From positions 31,424 to 58,945 of the forward strand of contig DHBS01000040.1 in the NCBI GenBank assembly GCA_002398825.1: a DNA stretch of 27,522 nucleotides, read 5' to 3'. The notes below the pieces were generated by a model. The model was not told where the DNA came from. It did no database searches and was given only the letters and a program-made list of their open reading frames with translations. Each line of letters opens with the position of its first letter. Within the stretch, counting starts at the first letter, position 1. This DNA comes from Syntrophomonas sp. UBA4922. Lineage in GTDB: Bacteria > Bacillota > Syntrophomonadia > Syntrophomonadales > Syntrophomonadaceae. Of the stretch, positions 1 through 7,688 are shown one piece after another. The translations under genes and the position numbers were made by a program.

Positions 1-1
1 T

Positions 2-1171
2 TCGGTGCATGATCCCATTTACCAGGGCGCTCGCAGCGACCTGGCCGAGGCCGGCATACCTGAACCTAAACCGGGCCTGGTTACCGAAGCCCATGGGGGA
101 ATCTTGTTTATCGATGAAATCGGGGAGATGGACCCTGAACTGCAGAACAAGCTGCTCAAGGTTCTGGAAGATAAAAGGGTTTATTTCGAATCCTCCTACT
201 ATGACCCCCACGACGACCGGGTGCCGCAATACATCAAAAAGATATTCGAAAAAGGACTTCCTGCGGATTTTATTCTCATAGGCGCCACAACCCGCAGCCG
301 GGAAAACATCAGTCCGGCTTTGCGCTCCCGCTGTATGGAGGTATTTTTCGAGCCTTTAACCCCGCAGCATATACAGAAGATAGTGCAAATCTCGGCAAAC
401 AAACTGGGTATTGAAATGCAGCCCGGTGTACCCGAAATAATCAGCGAATATACCAGTGAAGGCCGCTCTGCCAACAAACTGCTGGTCGACGCCTATGCCC
501 TGGCCTTAAATGAACCTGGGGATCACCGTGAGTCTCGCCTGGTATTAAAACGGCATGTGCATCAAGCCGTGCAGTTCAGCCGCATTACCCCGGTTTCGCC
601 CCGGGTAGAGCTTGATAGCAGTGAGGTAGGCAGGATAATGGGACTGGGGGCTCATCACTATCACGGAGACGTTTTAGAAATAGAAGCCGTGGCTTTTCCC
701 GCTTCCGCAAGCGGTGAAGGCAGTATCCGTTTTAATGACACTGCCGGTTCTATGGCCAGGGATTCGCTGTTTAACGCGGCTTCGCTACTGCGCCAGCAGC
801 TGGCCGCCAACCTAAAAGACTATGATCTGCATATCAACATCGTAGGGGGCGGAAAAGTAGACGGTCCCTCGGCAGGCGCCGCCCTTTATCTAGTTGTCGT
901 CAGCGCCATAACCGAAGTGCCCATAAGCCAGGATGTGGCCATAACCGGTGAGATATCTCTGCGCGGCAAGATCAAACCGGTAGGAGCCATATGGGAAAAA
1001 ATCCAGGCAGCCAGGCAGGCAGGCCTGCGTAAAATACTGCTTCCGGCAGCGAACCTCAAGGATGTCCCCGCCGGAACCAAAGGCCTGGAAATAGTGCCCC
1101 TTGAATCCATCGATCAGGCCTATCCGCACATATTTGCAGGGCCGATTCCCCGCCAATCGGAACCCCTATAA
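2..1171 (+). CDS. lonB: LonB-type ATP-dependent protease, 3' part (5' end outside the window)
   Basis: This is the C-terminal part of an AAA+ Lon-family serine protease that degrades proteins using ATP. The frame is open to the window edge and begins after Walker A, so the gene is truncated by the window; the GTG at 5 is probably internal. Numbering from that codon, Walker B (GGILFIDEIGE) is at 31-41 and the arginine/sensor region (ATTRSRENISPALRSRC) at 94-110. The Lon proteolytic domain covers about 200-380. Its catalytic serine is S289 in DGPSAGAA, and the lysine is K332 in IWEKIQAA. The 43-residue spacing matches the S679/K722 dyad of E. coli Lon. The architecture without a large N-terminal Lon domain suggests the Bacillus/Clostridia LonB group rather than LonA, but the missing N-terminus prevents proof. 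No intrinsic terminator is seen before the purA promoter. Confidence 0.88.
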   Translation, partial: SVHDPIYQGARSDLAEAGIPEPKPGLVTEAHGGILFIDEIGEMDPELQNKLLKVLEDKRVYFESSYYDPHDDRVPQYIKKIFEKGLPADFILIGATTRSRENISPALRSRCMEVFFEPLTPQHIQKIVQISANKLGIEMQPGVPEIISEYTSEGRSANKLLVDAYALALNEPGDHRESRLVLKRHVHQAVQFSRITPVSPRVELDSSEVGRIMGLGAHHYHGDVLEIEAVAFPASASGEGSIRFNDTAGSMARDSLFNAASLLRQQLAANLKDYDLHINIVGGGKVDGPSAGAALYLVVVSAITEVPISQDVAITGEISLRGKIKPVGAIWEKIQAARQAGLRKILLPAANLKDVPAGTKGLEIVPLESIDQAYPHIFAGPIPRQSEPL

Positions 1172-1210
1172 GCCGCTGCCGATGCTATTGACAAAGCCGC
1201 CTGAGCAAGC

Positions 1211-1233
1211 TGTATACTCTTATACAGTATACA
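1211..1233. promoter_or_regulatory. Perfect 8-bp inverted repeat, operator-like
   Basis: TGTATACT at 1211-1218 and AGTATACA at 1226-1233 are exact reverse complements separated by 7 bp. A TTGACA at 1188-1193 lies 19 bp upstream of the TATACT in the left arm, so the repeat may cover a weak second promoter. It lies upstream of the better purA promoter at 1264-1292. The size (23 bp) and symmetry suit a dimeric repressor. The regulator is unknown. Confidence 0.4.
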
Positions 1234-1263
1234 AAAACCCCGAGATTCCTTAACTTGCCTTGG

Positions 1264-1292
1264 TTGACACTAATAAATGGTAATGCTAATAT
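1264..1292 (+). promoter_or_regulatory. Sigma-A promoter for purA
   Basis: The -35 box TTGACA (1264-1269) is separated by 17 bp from the -10 box TAATAT (1287-1292), with an extended -10 TG at 1284-1285. Transcription should start near 1299, leaving a leader of about 64 nt. That leader contains a palindrome centred on CTTCGCGAAG (about 1307-1316). Confidence 0.75.
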
Positions 1293-1362
1293 GAGTTTGC
1301 CGGCCACTTCGCGAAGGCCTGGTGTGGCGGCTAACTGGTGAATATACCAAGGGGGTGGCCTG

Positions 1363-2640
1363 ATGTCAGCAATCGTTTTGATAGGCAGCCAATGGGGAGA
1401 CGAGGGCAAAGGCAAGATTACCGACTTTCTGGCTGAAAAAGCGGATTGTGTGGTTCGTTATCAGGGGGGCAGCAATGCCGGACATACGGTTGAAGTTTTG
1501 GACCAGCAGTTTAAACTGCACCTGATTCCATCAGGCATTTTATATCCCAATACCCAGTGCATTGTCGGCAACGGGGTAGTGGTGGATATGGGTGAATTAA
1601 TCAAAGAATTGGATGAACTGGAGAGCCGGGGAATAGACACGAAAAATCTGCGCATAAGTCAGCGCGCCCCGCTGGTACTGCCATACCATAAGAGGATTGA
1701 CAGCCTGGAGGACCGGGCTTCGAATATCGGAACCACCAAGCGGGGCATAGGGCCTACCTACGCGGATAAAATCAACCGCACCGGGTTCAGAATCGGAGAT
1801 CTCTTAGATTCCCCGGCTTATTTTGAGCCCCGCTTCGCGGCTCAGGTAAAACAGAAGAACCGCATCATCGAAGAGATCCATGGCGAACCGGGCTTCGATT
1901 ACCGGGAGCTGCTGGAGGAGTTGCGGGAACAAGTAGAACGCTTGCGCCCCTATATAGCCGATACCTCGTTATTGATTTACCAGGCCATGAAGAACCATAA
2001 AAAAGTGCTTTTTGAAGGCGCTCAGGGGACCCTGCTAGATATAGACCACGGCACCTATCCCTATGTCACTTCCTCACATCCCATCGCAGGCGGGGCTTGT
2101 GTGGGAGCCGGGGTGGGTCCTACCTGTATCGACCGGGTAATTGGGGTAGCCAAAGCTTATACCACCCGGGTCGGTGAAGGGCCGTTTCCGACCGAGCTGA
2201 ACGATGCTGATGGGAATATGCTGCAGCAGCGGGGCATGGAATTCGGCACAACCACTGGCAGAAAACGCCGCTGCGGCTGGCTGGATGCGGTGATACTGCG
2301 CTATGCCGCGCGCTTGAACGGATTGACTGACCTGGCCATCACCAAACTGGATGTACTGGATGAGTTTGCGGTGGTCAAGATATGCACCGGATATAAATAC
2401 AAAGGCACCATTATCAGCGAGTTTCCGGAAAGTATAGAGGTATTGGAAGGCTGCCAACCGGAATACATGGAGCTGCCTGGCTGGCAAGAGGATATCAGCG
2501 GAATTACCGAGTACGATAAGCTGCCGCACAATGCCCGCCGCTACCTGGATGTCATCTACGACCTCACCGGGGTCAAACAGACCCTGATCGCGGTTGGGCC
2601 CAAACGCAGCCAGACCATAGTTCAGGACCAGATTTTTTAA
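1363..2640 (+). CDS. purA: Adenylosuccinate synthetase
   Basis: Cytoplasmic enzyme joining IMP and aspartate with GTP hydrolysis to form adenylosuccinate, the first committed step from IMP to AMP. The 425-residue length is normal for the family. The N-terminal GTP-binding P-loop variant GDEGKGK is at residues 12-18, followed by the substrate-binding region YQGGSNAGHTV. The IMP-binding segment GTTKRGIGPTYADK and the late signature GTTTGRKRRCGWLD are intact. The ATG at 1363 follows GGGGGTGG at a good distance and gives the expected MSAIVLIGSQWGDEGKGK start. It appears to be a single-gene transcript from the promoter at 1264-1292. No strong terminator follows before the tRNA-Val promoter. Confidence 0.97.
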   Translation: MSAIVLIGSQWGDEGKGKITDFLAEKADCVVRYQGGSNAGHTVEVLDQQFKLHLIPSGILYPNTQCIVGNGVVVDMGELIKELDELESRGIDTKNLRISQRAPLVLPYHKRIDSLEDRASNIGTTKRGIGPTYADKINRTGFRIGDLLDSPAYFEPRFAAQVKQKNRIIEEIHGEPGFDYRELLEELREQVERLRPYIADTSLLIYQAMKNHKKVLFEGAQGTLLDIDHGTYPYVTSSHPIAGGACVGAGVGPTCIDRVIGVAKAYTTRVGEGPFPTELNDADGNMLQQRGMEFGTTTGRKRRCGWLDAVILRYAARLNGLTDLAITKLDVLDEFAVVKICTGYKYKGTIISEFPESIEVLEGCQPEYMELPGWQEDISGITEYDKLPHNARRYLDVIYDLTGVKQTLIAVGPKRSQTIVQDQIF

Positions 2641-2653
2641 CCAGGCCCAGGAT

Positions 2654-2682
2654 TTGAAATAAGGCCGCAGAAATGATACACT
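2654..2682 (+). promoter_or_regulatory. Promoter for tRNA-Val
   Basis: TTGAAA (2654-2659), a 17-bp spacer, then TACACT (2677-2682) with an extended -10 TGA just upstream. The tRNA begins 11 bases after the -10 box, so transcription would start at or just before the mature 5' end. Confidence 0.6.
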
Positions 2683-2692
2683 ATCTAGCAGC

Positions 2693-2767
2693 GGGCGCAT
2701 AACTCAGCGGGAGAGTGCTACCTTCACACGGTAGAAGTCGCAGGTTCGAAACCTGCTGCGCCCACCA
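2693..2767 (+). tRNA. tRNA-Val (anticodon CAC)
   Basis: A full cloverleaf can be drawn. The acceptor GGGCGCA pairs with TGCGCCC. The D stem ACTC pairs with GAGT, the anticodon stem CTACC with GGTAG, and the T stem GCAGG with CCTGC around the loop TTCGAAA. The anticodon CAC (2725-2727) reads the valine codon GTG. The 3' CCA (2765-2767) is encoded. Confidence 0.96.
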
Positions 2768-2780
2768 TAGAAAGTAAGTG

Positions 2781-2816
2781 ATACCGGGGTTTTAAAGCCC
2801 CGGTATTTTTTATTTT
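2781..2816 (+). terminator. Intrinsic terminator after tRNA-Val
   Basis: A perfect 9-bp stem ATACCGGGG (2781-2789) / CCCCGGTAT (2798-2806) with an 8-nt loop is followed by a T-rich tail (TTTTTATTTT). Confidence 0.9.
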
Positions 2817-3175
2817 GGGGTATACCTTTTGGCCCCTGGGGGCAGATTTGGGGACAAACTGGTGCAGGATGATGCTGCCTCTACCGCTGTCCCGCCTGTA
2901 AGGGGTAACATTGGCCCAACGAAAAAACCCGGATTTCGGGCGGCCAATAAGGTTAAATAAGGCGCTTGGCTTTCATAAATGGTTCTGAGTTCTGGGCGCC
3001 TGAGGGACCGACGAATAGAAAGAAGACCCTAAGCCTAGGCGTGGAGACTATGCCGACTTCATCCTGGTATATGCTGGGAGAATCCGGAGGGGATACGGTT
3101 ATTCTACAAGTAGCGCTGGCGCTTGCCGCATTTCTAATATTCAAGGGCATGAAGCTGGGGGGCGTAACGAATCGG
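2817..3175. other. Unassigned non-coding stretch
   Basis: About 360 bp between the tRNA-Val terminator and the convergent ydbT gene. The plus strand has an open frame at 2966-3196 (76 codons, TTG start without a good ribosome binding site). From the inner ATG at 3050 it reads 49 residues with one hydrophobic stretch (VILQVALALAAFLIF). No family is recognised, and it runs 21 bases into ydbT. The segment 2996-3045 can form nested short pairings: CGCCT with AGGCG outside, GGG with CCC inside. This could be a decayed gene, a small membrane peptide or a structured RNA. I cannot decide between them. Confidence 0.3.
2922..2940 (-). terminator. Possible weak terminator for the ydbS-ydbT transcript
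   Basis: Read on the minus strand, CCCG pairs with CGGG around a 5-nt loop and is followed by six T residues (complement of 2922-2927). The stem is only 4 bp and lies about 235 bp beyond the ydbT stop, so support is modest. Confidence 0.35.
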
Positions 3176-4597
3176 TCAATGCCGTTGGGCAAATAGCCAT
3201 TTCATAATAACGCTGCTTTTTTGTATATCCATTCCTCTTAACTGAACGGTGGCAGCGGCGTTGGATGAGGCCACCGCGATCCTTAAGTTGCTCAGGTTGC
3301 CGCGGGCCTGGAGGGGGTTCTGTGAAACATGCATAGACTGAACGCGTTGCTTGGGAATGATGAAAGTCACTCTGCCCAGATGGCGCGATCTGAGTAATAA
3401 TCTATTATTCTCCACCTGATAACCGGCATCATTATACTGTGCGTTGCCCAGGGCTGCCCCCAGCAGAGGCAGAATAAACGCAACATATCCCCAGGGCAGG
3501 TAGACGGTGCATAAAATAGCGATGATCAGTGCCGGAATGGTGTTGATCAACAAATAGCCCCATTTTGATCTGGCAGGTAATCCGTGCAGTTTCATTGACA
3601 TGGTGAATTCGGGTGCGATTTTCTCAACAAACCCGGGCAGCTCTGCCTTTGGCAATATTGGGAAAAGCACATTGCCTTCTTCTTTCATGCCGGTAGTACT
3701 CATACTTACCACTTGTAAACTGACCATACCCAACGGCTGTCTTAACAGTCCTTCAACTACTTTAATGGCCTGAATGCGTTTAATCGGTATGCTCATTTGA
3801 TGTTTTTCAAAAAGTCCTCGACTTATAATGATATTATTGCCTTCTCTTCGCAGCTGAAAACCGCCGAATTGCATGATGGTTCCCAGCAGAGACAGAAGCC
3901 AGGCCAACAGGATTATGAGGAAGACAACCAGGATAATAAGGCTTATTTTCCCAGCAGCCAGATGACCGGCATAGGCTGCAAATTTACCCCAAACATCCGC
4001 TTTGGGAAAGAAATCGTCCAGCTGTGAAATGACAGCCAGGATGGCGCTTAAAACTATGCCAATGCCATTGGATGTGCTGGCCAAAACCAGCAGGGATCGG
4101 GTCGATAATTTGTATTCGATGTATTCTGTTTCATTACCGGGTTCCTCATGATGCTGCGTCTTTTCCTGCAGGATATGCTGCAGTTCCGCGGCAATATCTC
4201 GCGGCAGGGCCGCCAGCACAAACTCAGCCTGGCTGCCCCCGCCGGCGGTTTCGACCTGAACTTTTACCAGGCCAAACATGCGGTGCAGAATACCGGCAGA
4301 AATCTGTATAGTCTGAATCCGTTCGAAGGGGATATATCTTTTCTTTTTTATCAGAACCCCATATTCCACGCGCAGTTCTTGCCCACTGATATAAAATACA
4401 TAGCACAGCCAGTAAAGGATGCCATAGGCAACCATGAAGGCCAGCAAAAGGGGGAGGCCCCAGAATAGCCAGCGGCGCATCTCTGGCTGGGCGAAGGCGA
4501 TGAGAAGGAGGGGTATAAGCCCTTGCCCCAGCGAGTAGACAGTGCGCAGAGTAAATTGGAGTATAGCCATAGGGTGAACCCGCTGCGGTTTATACAT
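3176..4597 (-). CDS. ydbT: PH-domain membrane protein, YdbT type
   Basis: A 473-residue integral membrane protein with repeated bacterial pleckstrin-homology (bPH2, DUF304) units. Hydrophobic segments lie near residues 12-70, 165-190, 215-240 and 345-390. Between them are PH-like blocks with the family motif of a basic strand, (I/V)P(F/I)xRIQxI or RVQSM, for example RYIPFERIQTIQI, MSIPIKRIQAIKV and FIIPKQRVQSMHV. In Bacillus, YdbS and YdbT form a membrane pair linked to resistance against some bacteriocins; whether this applies here is inference. The ATG at 4597 overlaps the end of ydbS by 8 bases, indicating translational coupling. A later in-frame ATG (M10) is a less likely start. Confidence 0.85.
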   Translation of the reverse strand: MYKPQRVHPMAILQFTLRTVYSLGQGLIPLLLIAFAQPEMRRWLFWGLPLLLAFMVAYGILYWLCYVFYISGQELRVEYGVLIKKKRYIPFERIQTIQISAGILHRMFGLVKVQVETAGGGSQAEFVLAALPRDIAAELQHILQEKTQHHEEPGNETEYIEYKLSTRSLLVLASTSNGIGIVLSAILAVISQLDDFFPKADVWGKFAAYAGHLAAGKISLIILVVFLIILLAWLLSLLGTIMQFGGFQLRREGNNIIISRGLFEKHQMSIPIKRIQAIKVVEGLLRQPLGMVSLQVVSMSTTGMKEEGNVLFPILPKAELPGFVEKIAPEFTMSMKLHGLPARSKWGYLLINTIPALIIAILCTVYLPWGYVAFILPLLGAALGNAQYNDAGYQVENNRLLLRSRHLGRVTFIIPKQRVQSMHVSQNPLQARGNLSNLRIAVASSNAAATVQLRGMDIQKSSVIMKWLFAQRH

Positions 4598-5072
4598 CTT
4601 CTTCTACCACCCGGGCCAAGACTGAAATTCTATCTCTTAAAAGATCTGCCACTTCATCTGCCAGGGCAGGTATCTCATGGTTTCCCGCCGCAGTGGAGAT
4701 GGTAACGGATGAAAGCCCGAAACGACGAAGCAGCGGGCCCTGCTTGGTATCCACATGCTGCACCCGCACCATTGGAATCAGGGTCCGGGTTTTAATGAAT
4801 ACTCCATGCAGTAAATCGATTTCCTGTTCGGATACTTCATAACGCCAGGTTCTCCAAGTAATCTCAGGTTGAAAAACCACTGCGAAGATATCATATGCCA
4901 GGGTAAGAAACAGCAGGACGAAAGTAATCCAGGTGGGCCAATGCTGCCAGTGTTGCTGCGCGATATAATAACCGCCCGGAATAAGAAGTAATAATACTGA
5001 TTCTATGGCGGCAGAACACCGCCAATATGGCACCGCTTTGGGATCAATAGCTTGTGCGGGATAATTGCGCAA
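4590..5072 (-). CDS. ydbS: PH-domain membrane protein, YdbS type
   Basis: A 160-residue protein with two adjacent hydrophobic segments (about residues 22-70) followed by one bPH2 domain. The domain carries the typical TRTLIPMVRVQHVDTKQGPLLRRFGLSSVTI pattern, given here as TRTLIPMVRVQHV and then RRFGLSSVTI. The start is a TTG at 5072, supported by GAGGTGAT six bases upstream; a nearby ATG is in another frame. The size and single domain match the short partner of the YdbS/YdbT pair, and the gene overlaps the larger partner by 8 bases. The protein probably acts as a membrane-embedded complex with YdbT. Its biochemical function is unknown. Confidence 0.83.
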   Translation of the reverse strand: MRNYPAQAIDPKAVPYWRCSAAIESVLLLLIPGGYYIAQQHWQHWPTWITFVLLFLTLAYDIFAVVFQPEITWRTWRYEVSEQEIDLLHGVFIKTRTLIPMVRVQHVDTKQGPLLRRFGLSSVTISTAAGNHEIPALADEVADLLRDRISVLARVVEEDV

Positions 5073-5185
5073 AATATCATCACCTCGCTTCTACGAAGCC
5101 TTTATCTTTTACGGTCCAAGCTGCCTGAAAAGACTGGAAAAGGTCAATAGAGCAGCAGTTGCTTGAGCACCTTGTAGTAGATTCA

Positions 5186-5214
5186 ATTATAGTATTATTT
5201 CCCCGATAGTGGTA
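5186..5214 (-). promoter_or_regulatory. Candidate promoter for ydbS-ydbT
   Basis: On the minus strand a consensus -10 box TATAAT (complement of 5186-5191) lies about 115 bp before the ydbS start. The -35 position at 17 bp (TACCAC) is a poor match, so only the -10 element is convincing. Confidence 0.35.
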
Positions 5215-5253
5215 GTTAAGCAAAATGATGCGGAAGAACCGCTTCCGTGACGG

Positions 5254-5281
5254 AAAAACGCAGATCCAAGACCTGCGTTTT
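5254..5281 (-). terminator. Terminator of the dehydratase-like operon
   Basis: AAAACGCAG (5255-5263) pairs with CTGCGTTTT (5273-5281) around a 9-nt loop. On the minus strand the stem ends in a run of five T residues, so it terminates transcription of the operon ending at 5338. It could also work in the other direction. A second small hairpin, CGGAAG/CTTCCG, lies at about 5231-5247. Confidence 0.75.
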
Positions 5282-5337
5282 CCATTACCTGTTGCTATTC
5301 GATGGGAATGCTCGGAACCAGCGTTTTACATCACTAG

Positions 5338-5601
5338 CTAACAGCTGCGATATTTCCAGTCCCCGTCCCGCTTGGGAGCCGGAGCGATTTTTTCAACTAC
5401 GATTTCATGCTCAGCGATCACCTGACTGGCCTCTTCTAAATCACCGCCCTTTACAATAAGGGATATCCCGCAGCAAGTGCTGAGTTGGCGCGGGGTTGGA
5501 GCAATCAAGTAATCGATGCCCCGCTCCCGCAGCAGTTGGCTTAATCGCAAGCCTTGATGGTGGTTGGGAAAGAGTATATAAAACCTGTTGTCTGTCTCCA
5601 C
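5338..5601 (-). CDS. DUF3343 protein (putative Se/S-carrier-like)
   Basis: An 87-residue protein with the DUF3343 pattern. It begins FYILFPNHHQGLRLSQLLRERGI, given here as FYILFPNHHQGL then LSQLLRERGI, and continues to a CCG motif in TCCGISLIV. DUF3343 proteins are annotated as putative Se/S carriers, without firm biochemistry. The start is a GTG at 5601, with a GGAGG that lies unusually close to it. The family's N-terminus (a strand reading YIxxFP soon after Met) supports this start. It is the last gene of the operon, 8 bases after the dehydratase-like gene, and adjacency suggests a role in assembling or maintaining the iron-sulfur enzyme. That role is inference. Confidence 0.75.
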   Translation of the reverse strand: METDNRFYILFPNHHQGLRLSQLLRERGIDYLIAPTPRQLSTCCGISLIVKGGDLEEASQVIAEHEIVVEKIAPAPKRDGDWKYRSC

Positions 5602-5609
5602 CCTCCAGC

Positions 5610-6884
5610 CTACTCCCGCAGCATTTCCAGGAAGGCCTGTACCCGGGTGCGCAGCTGTTCGAAATCCTGCTCGCTGTAATCAGTCTCCAGATGCAGGACC
5701 GGTATATTCTTCTCAGCCAGGGCCTGTTTGACCAGGTGACTCTCGGTCGAATACAGGTTGCAGAACTGCAAATTGGTGTCAATGATGCCGTCGACCTTAT
5801 ATTCTTCGGCCAGGCGCAAGATATCATCGATGCGGGCCGAATTCGGGGTGAAACAAGCGCAATTGGTCTTCATGTAACGCTCCGCCAGGGCTCGGACTTG
5901 TCTTTCCAGGGTTGGGGCGGTTTCATCCACCAGATTTTCGAAATAGCGGGTTCCGGTACAGGATTCTTCAACAACCACTGCCGCCCCGGAAGTTTCTACG
6001 ATATGGTGCAGCTTCCAGTTGGGGATGGCCATGGGGGTACCGGAGATCATTATCCGCAGGGTGTCTTCAGGGAAAACCCCTTCCTTGCGGCTGATACGCT
6101 CTTCCAGTTCTTCGCTTAGCTGGTTGGCCATCTGCGCGCAGCGGGAGGGGTCATCATAAAAAGCGATCTGGGTGACCAGCAGGGCGTCTTTGCCGCTGAT
6201 GGGCACTGCTGCCGCTTTACGGGCCTCATAGAGGCGCTGCAGGGCTTTTCTTTTATTGTTGATCAGTTTGATGCTTTCACCCAGGGAATCGGCACTGATC
6301 TTGCTGCCGGTAAAATCCTCCACCACCTTGATAAAGCTGTGAATCTCACGCTCAAACGCATTGACATCCTGCGCTCGCTTCATCTGCGGGATGTCGATCA
6401 CATGCATGGGGACTTCGGAAGCCAGAATCTCCCAGGCCTTCTTTTTGCCGTCGCAGGTGGTCTCCCCCACAAACATATCAGCGATGCGGAAAAAGGGGCA
6501 GGTTTTATCCAGCCTGGCCCCCACTGAGGCTTTTATCAGGGGACAGGTGTTGGGGGGCAAGACCTTTTCCCCTGCCGCTACCCAGAATTGCGACCCCCCG
6601 CATAACCCGGTGGCGATGCCCCCGGCGGCAAAAACGATTTCATCAGGCACATACACACAAAAAGTGCCGAAAACCTTGCCCCCCGACTTTTGGTGCTCAA
6701 TCAACTCGGCCGGTCTGACCCCATGGATTTCAGATACCACAAAATCATAAAAATCCATGCCCCGAGGCCGTTTCTGCTGCGAAAGATACACTTCTCCAAA
6801 TACTTCGGGCAGAACTTGACACAGCACATCATGTTTTTCCAGGTCCATGTCCAGATTTGACCACATTTCACGATAGTCAGCCAC
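5610..6884 (-). CDS. 2-hydroxyacyl-CoA dehydratase / double-cubane-type protein, second paralogue
   Basis: A 424-residue member of the HgdB/BcrC/YjiM family (COG1775), whose members bind iron-sulfur clusters and accept electrons from an ATP-driven activase. It carries the diagnostic strings NTCPLIKAS, KTCPFF, VGETTCDGKKK, ESCTGTRYF, NCACFTPN and LQFCNLYS. Nine cysteines (76, 95, 114, 129, 144, 309, 342, 344, 375) align with cysteines of the paralogue at 7685-8815. The NxCPLIK...TCPFF...GETTCDGK block resembles YjiM and the double-cubane cluster protein more than the classic HgdA/HgdB subunits. I chose the GTG at 6884 because GGGGAGG sits seven bases upstream. The ATG at 6890 is only one base from that site. 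The substrate is unknown. Confidence 0.85.
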   Translation of the reverse strand: MADYREMWSNLDMDLEKHDVLCQVLPEVFGEVYLSQQKRPRGMDFYDFVVSEIHGVRPAELIEHQKSGGKVFGTFCVYVPDEIVFAAGGIATGLCGGSQFWVAAGEKVLPPNTCPLIKASVGARLDKTCPFFRIADMFVGETTCDGKKKAWEILASEVPMHVIDIPQMKRAQDVNAFEREIHSFIKVVEDFTGSKISADSLGESIKLINNKRKALQRLYEARKAAAVPISGKDALLVTQIAFYDDPSRCAQMANQLSEELEERISRKEGVFPEDTLRIMISGTPMAIPNWKLHHIVETSGAAVVVEESCTGTRYFENLVDETAPTLERQVRALAERYMKTNCACFTPNSARIDDILRLAEEYKVDGIIDTNLQFCNLYSTESHLVKQALAEKNIPVLHLETDYSEQDFEQLRTRVQAFLEMLRE

Positions 6885-6917
6885 AAACATACCTCCCCTG
6901 TTATTTTGTTAAGATAT

Positions 6918-7688
6918 TCACTGCTTCCCGGACTGGCAGGCCAGCAATGCAGCCCCCAGCGCGCCTGTATACTGGCAGCTTTCGACTACCATTACAGAGC
7001 ATTCCAGTTCCTCTTCCAGCGCCCTCTTCACACCCCGGTTCAAAGCTACTCCTCCGGTAAAGGCCACCTGCGGTTTTACCCCCATCCGTCTGGCCATAGC
7101 GGCCACGCGTTTTCCCACCGACTGGTGCAGCCCGGCTATTATGCCTTCCTTGGGGTTGCCCCTGGCCAAAAGGCCTACAATCTCAGATTCCGCAAAAACG
7201 GTACACATGCTGCTCACCGCCAGCAGCTTGTTGGGGTCTTCCACGTTGCCCAGCTCGCTGACTTCCAGGCCCAAAGCGGTTGCCATCACCTGCAGGAAAC
7301 GCCCGGTGCCGGCAGCGCATTTGTCATTCATGGCGAAGTCTACAACTTGTCCGCTGCTTCCCAGCTGAATGACCTTGCTGTCCTGCCCGCCGATGTCGAT
7401 GATGGTTCGCACCTCGGGATACAGGTGGGAAACACCGCGGGCATGGCACTTGATCTCGGTTACTATCCGATCAGCGCTGTCAAACGCTACCCGCCCGTAA
7501 CCGGTTACTACGACGCTTTCCACCCCATGGCGCTCAACTCCTGACAGAGCGAGTAATTTTGCAATAGCCTCATGGCCTGCAGCCCTGGGGTTCCATCCGG
7601 TGGGAAGTATAACCCGGTAATAGCTCTGGTCTTTGATCAAAACGCCTTTGGTGGCTATGGAGCCGATGTCGATCCCAATCCCCGTCAT
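6918..7688 (-). CDS. Acyl-CoA dehydratase activase (BadF/BadG/HgdC ATPase family)
   Basis: A 256-residue ATPase of the ASKHA fold that uses ATP to push low-potential electrons into the partner dehydratase or reductase. The phosphate-binding motif IGIDIGSIATKG is at residues 4-15, a second nucleotide motif IIDIGGQDSK at 96-105 and an adenosine motif AFTGGVALN at 209-217. C124 (KCAAGTGRF) and C162 (SMCTVFAESE) are the two cysteines that in this family hold one [4Fe-4S] cluster between the two monomers. The ATG at 7686-7688 overlaps the TGA of the upstream dehydratase-like gene by 4 bases (ATGA), so translation is coupled. It lies between two candidate partners and may serve both. Confidence 0.92.
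   Translation of the reverse strand: MTGIGIDIGSIATKGVLIKDQSYYRVILPTGWNPRAAGHEAIAKLLALSGVERHGVESVVVTGYGRVAFDSADRIVTEIKCHARGVSHLYPEVRTIIDIGGQDSKVIQLGSSGQVVDFAMNDKCAAGTGRFLQVMATALGLEVSELGNVEDPNKLLAVSSMCTVFAESEIVGLLARGNPKEGIIAGLHQSVGKRVAAMARRMGVKPQVAFTGGVALNRGVKRALEEELECSVMVVESCQYTGALGAALLACQSGKQ

Noticed and set aside
2074..2700. A 208-codon minus-strand frame over the 3' half of purA
   Set aside because: purA is unmistakable on the plus strand; the antisense frame is a by-product of its codon usage.
5496..6119. A long plus-strand open frame opposite the dehydratase-like gene
   Set aside because: It is antisense to a gene with clear family motifs, lacks a ribosome site and shows no family features.
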